This document shows, one piece after another, positions 6,811 to 13,029 of a stretch of 13,600 nt of DNA. The stretch covers positions 1 through 13,600 of the forward strand of contig JACQNH010000087.1 in the NCBI GenBank assembly GCA_016203175.1. Reading direction: 5' to 3'. Numbering within the stretch: position 1 is the stretch's first letter; each line of letters opens with the position of its first letter. The notes below the pieces were generated by a model. The model saw only the letters and a program-made list of their open reading frames with translations. It did not search any database and was not told where the DNA came from. Made by a program: the position numbers and the translations under genes. The stretch is from Candidatus Woesearchaeota archaeon. GTDB taxonomy: Archaea > Nanobdellota > Nanobdellia > SCGC-AAA011-G17 > JACQNH01.

Positions 6811-7888
6811 TTGAACCCATCCTATAAATTTCAAGTTTCTTTTTTTTACCCCCAATATACATTGGTTCCCATCTTGGGGATAAATAATCCTCACAGATTA
6901 ACTTATACTTATCTGAGAGAAATTTCTTAATTCTACGTTTTCTTTTTTTAGAGGGAGTAATATCTATTAGAATATAATTTGAATCTATTTTTGACAAGTA
7001 CTCTTCTTCATTTTTAATATATTCAAAGACTTGTGCGAATATTACTAAGTCGTAATCAGAATATTTAGGATTTTCTAATACTAAAAACCCTTTTTGTTTA
7101 AGAATTTTTTTGTATTTTGGGTTTTTTTCCATACAACTTACTTTATAGACCCCAGAAAGTTTTTTGCTGAGAACACCTTCGCATGCCCCAATTTCTAAAA
7201 TTTTTTTACAAGGAATATTTTTTATTAGATTAATAATCAAATCATGTCTTTCAATTTCATATGGACTTGAAGTAAAACCCCAGAAATCTTTATATTTCGA
7301 TAAATAATCATGATGGTCTCCGAAATTTGCGCAAGACCAATAAAAAACATCAATTTCCTCAAAATCTAGCTGAATAAACTTTTCAATAGAGCTTATCTCG
7401 TAAGCATCTTGAAGTTTTTCATATTCAATTTCGTATATAGTTCCAATAACATATTTTTTTAAGATATATTCTTCTTTCTCCAAAAGGTTTACTTTATCAG
7501 GAAATAAGTTCCATGATGTAGAATACACCTTCCGATTTTGAAAAACTTTATGGACAGTGTAACAAACATCTTGATGATGTGGATGATTATAAGTATCCCC
7601 ATAAATTCCGTGCGTATATATCTCATCATAATTTTTATTTGAAAATTTCCTTAAATCCTCTTCTAAGTTTTTAATATCAAGCCTTCCGGGTTTATCTTTA
7701 TGCGACAATATAGTGTATTTTTTTACTCCAAAAAGTTTCATGGATTTTTCAAATTCTTTTTTTCTTCCTTCTTTTCTTTTTTTTGTATCGCCACAAGTAA
7801 CTAATATAACTTCACAATCGCTACGCAATAAGATGGAACTAAACCAAAAGGCTTCATCATCTGGGTGGGCTATTATAATTAGATTCAT
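6785..7888 (-). CDS. PIG-L deacetylase fused to NodS-like SAM methyltransferase
   Basis: This is a two-domain protein of 367 residues. Residues 1 to about 180 form a PIG-L/LmbE domain: AHPDDE at 7-12 supplies zinc ligands H8 and D11 and the base D10, and NHPHHQD (101-107) supplies the third ligand, probably H105. Such enzymes remove the N-acetyl group from GlcNAc-containing conjugates (MshB, BshB, PIG-L). Residues about 200-367 form a class I SAM methyltransferase with SSPYEIERH (207-215) and LEIGACEG (231-238, motif I), the pattern of NodS-type methyltransferases that N-methylate a freshly deacetylated glucosamine. The two activities would be consecutive steps. ATG 7888 sits directly behind the upstream TAA; the alternative TTG at 7900 is less likely. 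The downstream GT4 gene overlaps by 26 nt. Confidence 0.85.
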   Translation of the reverse strand: MNLIIIAHPDDEAFWFSSILLRSDCEVILVTCGDTKKRKEGRKKEFEKSMKLFGVKKYTILSHKDKPGRLDIKNLEEDLRKFSNKNYDEIYTHGIYGDTYNHPHHQDVCYTVHKVFQNRKVYSTSWNLFPDKVNLLEKEEYILKKYVIGTIYEIEYEKLQDAYEISSIEKFIQLDFEEIDVFYWSCANFGDHHDYLSKYKDFWGFTSSPYEIERHDLIINLIKNIPCKKILEIGACEGVLSKKLSGVYKVSCMEKNPKYKKILKQKGFLVLENPKYSDYDLVIFAQVFEYIKNEEEYLSKIDSNYILIDITPSKKRKRRIKKFLSDKYKLICEDYLSPRWEPMYIGGKKKKLEIYRMGSNAMLFEKK

Positions 7889-7889
7889 T

Positions 7890-8603
7890 TTAATCAGCAA
7901 AATGTAAATTTATTTTTTCATCTATCCTTCTTTCAAGTGAAGATATTTGCTCTTCCATTGGAAAGGTATAATACCTTGCCTTAGATTCATCTTGTTTTTT
8001 TAGTTTTAGATTTTTATAAAAATATCCTTTTAAAGATTCCAATAATAATTCAGCACCTTGAATAGCATTAATTACGTGAGCGTCGATAGGATTATGATAT
8101 AACTTTTGTATAGTTCTTCTTTTTAAAATATCTCCTGTATCAATTCCTTCATCTATTAAATGTATTGTTGTACCAACCATATTGGGCTCATTGTTATAAA
8201 TTGCCCAAAATTCAGAATATGGTCCCCTATATTCAGGTAATAAACCAGTGTGATAATTAACGATTCTATTTCTGAAAGTATTTATAAATTCCTTTTTTAA
8301 GATTCTACTACCAACAATAACTATAAGATCATAATGTTTTTTGGTTAAAGTGTCTATTGCGTATTCAGAATTAATATTTTCTACATATTGGATATTATTT
8401 GTTAAATCTTCAATAACAAAATATCTATCGGGATGTTCTTTCATTATTGTAAGATATTGTTTTGTATATGAAAAATTATTCTCTTCCCTCCACCAAGTTT
8501 TTTGAATAAAAACGTCTAAACTAAATCGTGACTCCATCAGTAATTTACAAATATATGCCCCTTCCCAATATCTTGAAGTAACTAATGCAATATTTTTTTC
8601 CAT
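7890..8603 (-). CDS. Formyltransferase-family (GART/Fmt fold) enzyme
   Basis: This 237-residue enzyme belongs to the 10-formyltetrahydrofolate-dependent formyltransferase fold. The catalytic triad is visible: N116 and H118 in NYHTGLLPEYRG (116-127) and D155 in HLIDEGIDTGDIL (148-160). The protein is short, lacking the C-terminal domain of methionyl-tRNA formyltransferase, and its N-terminal half is not PurN-like. It best fits the group that N-formylates amino sugars or other small amines. In this operon the likely substrate is an amine made or used by the neighbouring deacetylase. The ATG at 8603 is preceded by AAGGAGAT at about 8 nt, a good Shine-Dalgarno site, and lies 22 nt inside the upstream gene. 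The stop touches the next start. Confidence 0.85.
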   Translation of the reverse strand: MEKNIALVTSRYWEGAYICKLLMESRFSLDVFIQKTWWREENNFSYTKQYLTIMKEHPDRYFVIEDLTNNIQYVENINSEYAIDTLTKKHYDLIVIVGSRILKKEFINTFRNRIVNYHTGLLPEYRGPYSEFWAIYNNEPNMVGTTIHLIDEGIDTGDILKRRTIQKLYHNPIDAHVINAIQGAELLLESLKGYFYKNLKLKKQDESKARYYTFPMEEQISSLERRIDEKINLHFAD

Positions 8604-10216
8604 AGCAATATCTCCTTACTTATTAGTATTGGTCTGATTTTTCTGACACCATTATAACTTATAAATTGTGCTTTTTTACCATAACCCCCATAACTTAAAT
8701 TTCCTCTTTCAACATCCATCACAATTTTATTTTTTAATATAACGCTGTTATGAATTTTAAATTTTGGTAAGTCTCCAAATATTGAAACATACATAGCAAA
8801 GTCAATATAATCTTCAGTTTCAAAATAACTCCTAAGTTCTTGTTCATTTTGAAATTCAGAAACCCAAAATATTGGTGAAAAAAATTCTTTATAATTTTTA
8901 TATTGGTTTAATGGTTTACTTATTACTGTCGGATAAATTATCTTTTTATTTTTGTTAATCTTCCCCCCAAAAATGATATCCTCTTTTCTAAAAAGTTCTT
9001 CCAATTCGTTCATATAAAGAGGTTTTAGCAATTTACCTACACGAACTCTCTTATTCTTATAATTCCCAATTTTTATCTTTCTTAACCTTTGTTTCAAAAG
9101 ATTTACAAACTTTTTACAAATCTTTGTATGGAGAAGAATTGCATCTGGTCCTGCGCAATCCTGTCCACTGTTAAAAACCCTCATCTTGATCACTTTTTCA
9201 CATGCAAGATTAATATCTGCATTTCTATTTACAATAATTGGATTAATTCCTGCACCATTATAAATAATTAATTTATTAGGAAACCTCTTTTCAAGTTGTT
9301 TGACATTTTGGTATCTACCAGTAAATAGAATTATCTCGGAATGTTTAATAAAATCTTTAATGAAGGTTTTTCTATCTGTCTGGGAAATATAGATTGAATT
9401 ATTATATTCTAGTAGGATATTTTTTATCTTCTTAATAGTTGATGCTATAACTTCTGGAGCCTTAATAAAAATTCTCTCCGCCATTAAAGAAGGTACGAAT
9501 CCGAATATTATAAGGGAATATAATGGAAGGTTAACAGGAAAAAAGGCAGAGATATATTTCACTTTTGAAGAAGCCAAGTATTTTTTTTCTATCTTAATAT
9601 TTTTTAAGCAGTCTATCGATCTAAAAATTTCATCTTCAACAGTTTCATAAGATTCAATTTCGAGTAATATCTTAGTAATTGCTTCTTTGTTTTTGATGAT
9701 CTTGTCTAGGATAGTTTTTACTTTCAAGAAGACCTCCCCATCATAAACAATTTCTTTACACAATCTTTTAGTAGAAATTGTACTATCATTAAACAATTTT
9801 TCATTCCACTCTTTTATACAATAAGATGCTAAAAAAAGAATTTTATTAGGTATTTCTCCAAAGATTATTTCCTTATTATCTACAATCATTCCTGCCCATA
9901 CTAAACCATCATATATCTTTTTATTTTCTATTTTAATTTTTGGATGATCTTTTGCTAAATTTATCTTATCTTTCAGTTCATTTAAAGTCATTAGTTCACC
10001 AGGAAAACACATATCTGGTTTCGCGCCTTTCTCCTTATGAAAAGAAAAATACAATTTTCTAAACATTTGCTCCTGTTTTTTGTTATAAGGAGCTACACAA
10101 CAAAAAATATCAATATCTCCTTTTTCTACCTGTTTATTTTGTAAATAACTTCCGCAAATGAATAAAAAATAAATTTTATTATTAAATATCTTAAGAATTT
10201 CTGATTTTAGATCCAT
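8582..10216 (-). CDS. Nucleotidyltransferase-aldehyde dehydrogenase fusion protein
   Basis: This is a 544-residue fusion. Residues about 10-110 form a Pol-beta-type nucleotidyltransferase domain: GS at 22-23, the D34-x-D36 pair in EKGDIDIF, and a candidate third carboxylate D68. After a helical linker, residues about 215-544 follow the aldehyde dehydrogenase fold: FFPVNLP (225-231), K252 in IKAPE, FTG (298-300), NSGQDC with the nucleophile C354, E444 in EFFSP and GGYG (510-513). The usual general base Glu of the ELGG motif is N320 (YNGAGINP). Loss of that Glu is typical of CoA-acylating or acyl-reducing members, so acyl transfer or reduction of an activated acid is more likely than plain aldehyde oxidation. 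The ATG at 10216 follows the argS stop by one base, behind GAGAGG; a TTG at 10231 is the alternative. Confidence 0.8.
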   Translation of the reverse strand: MDLKSEILKIFNNKIYFLFICGSYLQNKQVEKGDIDIFCCVAPYNKKQEQMFRKLYFSFHKEKGAKPDMCFPGELMTLNELKDKINLAKDHPKIKIENKKIYDGLVWAGMIVDNKEIIFGEIPNKILFLASYCIKEWNEKLFNDSTISTKRLCKEIVYDGEVFLKVKTILDKIIKNKEAITKILLEIESYETVEDEIFRSIDCLKNIKIEKKYLASSKVKYISAFFPVNLPLYSLIIFGFVPSLMAERIFIKAPEVIASTIKKIKNILLEYNNSIYISQTDRKTFIKDFIKHSEIILFTGRYQNVKQLEKRFPNKLIIYNGAGINPIIVNRNADINLACEKVIKMRVFNSGQDCAGPDAILLHTKICKKFVNLLKQRLRKIKIGNYKNKRVRVGKLLKPLYMNELEELFRKEDIIFGGKINKNKKIIYPTVISKPLNQYKNYKEFFSPIFWVSEFQNEQELRSYFETEDYIDFAMYVSIFGDLPKFKIHNSVILKNKIVMDVERGNLSYGGYGKKAQFISYNGVRKIRPILISKEILLWKKILH

Positions 10217-10217
10217 T

Positions 10218-11987
10218 TTACATCCTCTCAACAGTTTCGATTCCTATAAGATTTAGAGAATTTTTTAATACAGAACTATACATATCAATTAGTTGTGCCC
10301 TATACTCTTCTCTGTTAGATCCCTTAACCTTACATTGGGTATAAAAACTATTAAACTCTTTTGCAAGATCCATCGAGTATTTGGCTATTGTTGAAGGATC
10401 GTCATTAATTCTAGATTTTAAAACGATCTCAGGAAATTCAGAAAATTTTGAAACTAATCTATATTCTTTATCTGTTGGTTTAATGATTAATGGATTTTTT
10501 GGCCTCTCATAACTAAGCTTTCTAAGAATTGATTTGCATCTAGCATAACTATAAAGAAGATATGGTCCTGTGTCTCCTTCCATTGAAACTATTGTATCAA
10601 GATCATATTTTATATCATTTTCCCTAAAATTGCTTATATCTCCATATACAATAGCTGCTCGAGTAATCTTTTTTGCTTTCTCTAAATCTTCATCATTAAG
10701 GAGAGTTTCTTGTCTTTTTCTTAATTCACTAGTCACTTTATCAAAAGTATATTTCCAAATTTCACCCATTTTAATACTACTTCCTTGTCTTGTTGAGAGT
10801 TTTTTTCCATCTTTTCCAAGGTATAATCCATGTGCTATATGCCTAAGTTGGTGATTCCATTTATAACCCATTTTGTCCAATATACTAAATAATTGCTGAA
10901 AATGTAATTTTTGTTCAGAACCTACCTCGTAGATCATTTCATCAAACCCATATCTTTTTTTTCTATCAACAGCTGCAGCAAGGTCTCTAGATAGATAAAT
11001 CGTAGTTCCGTCTGATTTTCTTAAAATTCCAACAGACTTACCTTCACTCTCTAAATCTATAATTATAGATCCTTTACTCTCTTTTGCAATTCCTCTTTTT
11101 AGTAATTCTTCAACGATTTCTTGTCCTCTTTTACTATATTCTGATTCGCCACTAACTAAATCAAAGGAAATGCCTAAAAGGTCATATACTTTGTTAAACT
11201 CTTTTATGCTATACTCTCTGATTTTTTTCCATATACTTAATATCTCTTTATCGCCTTCCTCCATCAATCTAAAATAATTTTTTGAAGCGGATTCAACATC
11301 CTCATTTATTTCAAGATTTGTTTTTATATAAAGATCTTGAAGATAATTTATAGGATCTTCTTCTAACTTAGACAAGTCTCCCCATTTCTTAAGTCCATAA
11401 ATTAACTTTCCAAATTGAGTACCCCAATCTCCTAAATAATTTATTTTGATTGTCTTGTAACCATTAGCAGCATAAATTCTAGATAAAGCCTCTCCTATTA
11501 TAGTCGATCTTAAGTGTCCTATCCCGAAAGATTTTGCAATATTTGGTGAGGACATTTCTATAACAACTTTTTTTCCTTCACCTGATTCATTGACCCCATA
11601 AGTATATTCATTATCAAATATTCTCCTATAGATTTGTTCAGAAAATATTTCTCTATTAAAATAAAAGTTTACATATCCTCCTACAGCCTCTATCTTGTCA
11701 ATAATTTTTGGTTTTTCAACTAGCTTTTCAAGTGATTCTGCCATTTCCTTTGCGATAACTTTTGGAGATTTTTTTTGTATTCTTGCAAGATTAAAGCAAG
11801 GAAAAGCCACATCTCCCATATTAAGAGAAGGGGGTTTACTCATAGCCGAGGCTATATCTTTTTTTGGAAGTTCTGTATATTTAGATATTAAACTCGATAA
11901 CTCCATTTTAATCACTTCAAAATAGTATCTCTTTGCTTTTTTAAACTTTTCTGTAGGGCTTATGTTTTTTAATTCTTTGTTGACCAT
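10218..11987 (-). CDS. argS: Arginyl-tRNA synthetase
   Basis: This 589-residue class I synthetase charges tRNA-Arg. It has an N-terminal Add-1-like domain (about 28-110), a HIGH-type motif GIGH (155-158) inside SSPNIAKSFGIGHLRST, the family marker LGDWGTQFGKL (185-195), a KMSKS equivalent KLSTRQGS (396-403), and a C-terminal DALR anticodon-binding domain from about 478 (TGPYLLYSYARCKS). The first His of HIGH is Gly here, as tolerated in some ArgS groups. The length and domains argue for an active housekeeping enzyme. The start at 11987 adds 27 residues before MELSSLISKY but has a strong AGGAGG site 5 nt upstream; the internal ATG at 11926 has only a weak one. It heads a five-gene operon with mostly overlapping junctions. 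Confidence 0.95.
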   Translation of the reverse strand: MVNKELKNISPTEKFKKAKRYYFEVIKMELSSLISKYTELPKKDIASAMSKPPSLNMGDVAFPCFNLARIQKKSPKVIAKEMAESLEKLVEKPKIIDKIEAVGGYVNFYFNREIFSEQIYRRIFDNEYTYGVNESGEGKKVVIEMSSPNIAKSFGIGHLRSTIIGEALSRIYAANGYKTIKINYLGDWGTQFGKLIYGLKKWGDLSKLEEDPINYLQDLYIKTNLEINEDVESASKNYFRLMEEGDKEILSIWKKIREYSIKEFNKVYDLLGISFDLVSGESEYSKRGQEIVEELLKRGIAKESKGSIIIDLESEGKSVGILRKSDGTTIYLSRDLAAAVDRKKRYGFDEMIYEVGSEQKLHFQQLFSILDKMGYKWNHQLRHIAHGLYLGKDGKKLSTRQGSSIKMGEIWKYTFDKVTSELRKRQETLLNDEDLEKAKKITRAAIVYGDISNFRENDIKYDLDTIVSMEGDTGPYLLYSYARCKSILRKLSYERPKNPLIIKPTDKEYRLVSKFSEFPEIVLKSRINDDPSTIAKYSMDLAKEFNSFYTQCKVKGSNREEYRAQLIDMYSSVLKNSLNLIGIETVERM

Positions 11988-11992
11988 CTACT

Positions 11993-11998
11993 CCTCCT
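11993..11998 (-). promoter_or_regulatory. argS: Shine-Dalgarno site deciding the argS start
   Basis: AGGAGG on the minus strand is separated by 5 nt from the ATG at 11987. It is the strongest ribosome-binding site in the window and supports the longer ArgS N-terminus. Confidence 0.75.
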
Positions 11999-12015
11999 TC
12001 TTCAATCCCCTAGCT

Positions 12016-12026
12016 AATATAAATTT
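12016..12026 (-). promoter_or_regulatory. TATA box of the argS operon
   Basis: The minus-strand reading AAATTTATATT is centred about 34 nt upstream of the argS ATG. It predicts a transcript start near 11995-11998, leaving a leader of about 10 nt that consists of little more than the Shine-Dalgarno site. Confidence 0.5.
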
Positions 12027-12060
12027 CTTAATTTCATGCAATTTCATCAGTAATCCAATA

Positions 12061-12132
12061 TATAAATGTTACTATTACCACAAAGTAAATATTAACAGAT
12101 AATTATAGAAGTTAGTTCAAATTGCATTAAAA
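12061..12132 (+). repeat. Repeat copy 1a: duplicated promoter region
   Basis: These 72 bases align without gaps to 12957-13028, the promoter region of the secreted TSP3-repeat gene, at roughly three quarters identity by eye. The TATA box of the intact copy (TTATATAAA, 12999-13007) corresponds to TTATAGAAG at 12103-12111 here, so the promoter looks decayed. Confidence 0.7.
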
Positions 12133-12289
12133 CCATGATGATTCTAAATTTTTTGACATAGAGCATATGTTAGATTCTGATAAAGATGGAATAACTGATG
12201 AAGTAGAAAGATTAAGAAACTTAAATCCTTTCTCAAAAGACTCAGATAATGATGGTTTAGAGGATAGTACAGAACTATTTATTTTTTAG
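12133..12289 (+). pseudogene. Remnant of secreted TSP3-repeat gene (C-terminal part only)
   Basis: The frame reads HDDSKFFDIEHM, then a calcium-binding repeat with DSDKDGITDEVE, then a second with DSDNDGLEDSTE, ending at TAG 12287-12289. The first 80 bases match 13521-13600 with only four differences, two of them in one Asp-Ser codon pair. A stop lies in frame just upstream, and there is no signal peptide; the equivalent of 13029-13520 (492 bases, including the start codon) is missing. It is best explained as an internally deleted copy of the gene at 13030. A 41-residue product from the ATG at 12167 is possible but has no promoter or export signal. Confidence 0.65.
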
Positions 12290-12932
12290 AATATTCTTTA
12301 ACATTAAGCTCAATATACTTACCTATATCTTCAGGTAAAATTCCAGCACTTCCAAAATCAATTAATTTATAATTTTCACCTTCCTTTTTATATTCTGCCC
12401 ATGAAGGGATATCCAAGTTTTTAATATTAAATGTTTTGTACAGTTTTCTCCAACTTTCTTCTCCGTAAAAGTTATTAAGCTCTAAAAAAAAGAATCCTAC
12501 TTTAGAGTTATTTTCTAGATTTCTATTTATATAACTAAATACTATTGCAGAAGCAGAGCTTACTTTAGGGTCATGAGTTCCTTCGCTAGTGAGAAAATCT
12601 GGGTTTCTCTTAAAAGTTTCTCTATCAATATATACAATCCCAAAAATAATTTTATTATCAAATCCCTTCAAAAATCTATAAAAATCTTCTGGTGCAGTTT
12701 GTCGTGTATATTTAAATTTTTTAATTAAACCAATATTTACTGAAGGTTGTAAAATCTCTTGTGGTGTTTTTGAAAGTAATTCAGCAATTTCTTCTAATGA
12801 AGGTTTAATTACTTCTTTATCTTCTACTTCAATGTCTAAAGGTTTTTCTATCTTATCTTGTGAATAAAGATTTTCAATTACTAAAGGATTAAAGCTTAAG
12901 CCTACTGTCAATAATAAACTTATTAATTTCAT
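12279..12932 (-). CDS. Secreted protein with cysteine-free thioredoxin-like C-terminal region
   Basis: This 217-residue protein was not recognised as a named family. It has a short hydrophobic N-terminal segment (MKLISLLLTVGLSF, to about residue 20) that looks like a signal peptide or anchor, then an acidic linker (about 26-60). The rest shows a thioredoxin-like pattern: strands KIIFGIVYID and VGFFFLELNNF, then FNIKNLDIPSWAEYKKEG, in which IPS would be the cis-proline turn before the last strands and the C-terminal helix. There is no cysteine anywhere, so no CxxC redox centre. A structural or binding role outside the cell is inferred. The gene has its own TATA box and is divergent from the TSP3-repeat gene, with which it may be co-regulated. 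Its 3' end overlaps the end of the TSP3 remnant by 11 nt. Confidence 0.7.
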   Translation of the reverse strand: MKLISLLLTVGLSFNPLVIENLYSQDKIEKPLDIEVEDKEVIKPSLEEIAELLSKTPQEILQPSVNIGLIKKFKYTRQTAPEDFYRFLKGFDNKIIFGIVYIDRETFKRNPDFLTSEGTHDPKVSSASAIVFSYINRNLENNSKVGFFFLELNNFYGEESWRKLYKTFNIKNLDIPSWAEYKKEGENYKLIDFGSAGILPEDIGKYIELNVKEYSKK

Positions 12933-12954
12933 ACAAATTTCTTTGTATTCTTTA

Positions 12955-12963
12955 TTTATAAAT
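12955..12963 (-). promoter_or_regulatory. TATA box of the 217-residue secreted protein gene
   Basis: The minus-strand reading ATTTATAAA is centred about 27 nt upstream of the ATG at 12932, consistent with a leaderless transcript. Confidence 0.5.
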
Positions 12964-13028
12964 GTTACTATTGTAATGAGGTAAATATTATTAAATAGTT
13001 ATATAAATCAGTTTGAATTGCATTTAAA
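12957..13028 (+). repeat. Repeat copy 2a: promoter region of the TSP3-repeat gene
   Basis: Gap-free counterpart of 12061-12132. It includes the TATA box and runs to just before the start codon at 13030. Confidence 0.7.
12999..13007 (+). promoter_or_regulatory. TATA box of the secreted TSP3-repeat gene
   Basis: TTATATAAA is centred about 27 nt upstream of the ATG at 13030, again predicting transcription from or near the start codon. Confidence 0.6.
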
Positions 13029-13029
13029 T

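Noticed and set aside
6811..6894. Longer GT4 start at 6894
   Set aside because: The extra 28 residues lie entirely within the upstream gene and do not resemble the GT4 fold, which begins with the LLIVSYDTPP strand; ATG 6810 fits better.
7713..7907. Open frame on the plus strand across the PIG-L gene start
   Set aside because: Phe/Ser-rich antisense of lysine-rich PIG-L codons; no independent signals.
9089..9271. Open frame on the plus strand opposite the ALDH domain
   Set aside because: Antisense of the conserved ALDH catalytic region, so its openness is incidental.
10570..10854. Open frame on the plus strand inside argS
   Set aside because: Antisense of highly conserved ArgS catalytic segments; no promoter or SD.
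11695..11925. Open frame on the plus strand opposite the ArgS N-terminus
   Set aside because: Shadow of the ArgS N-terminal domain; a signal-peptide-like look comes from antisense hydrophobic codons.
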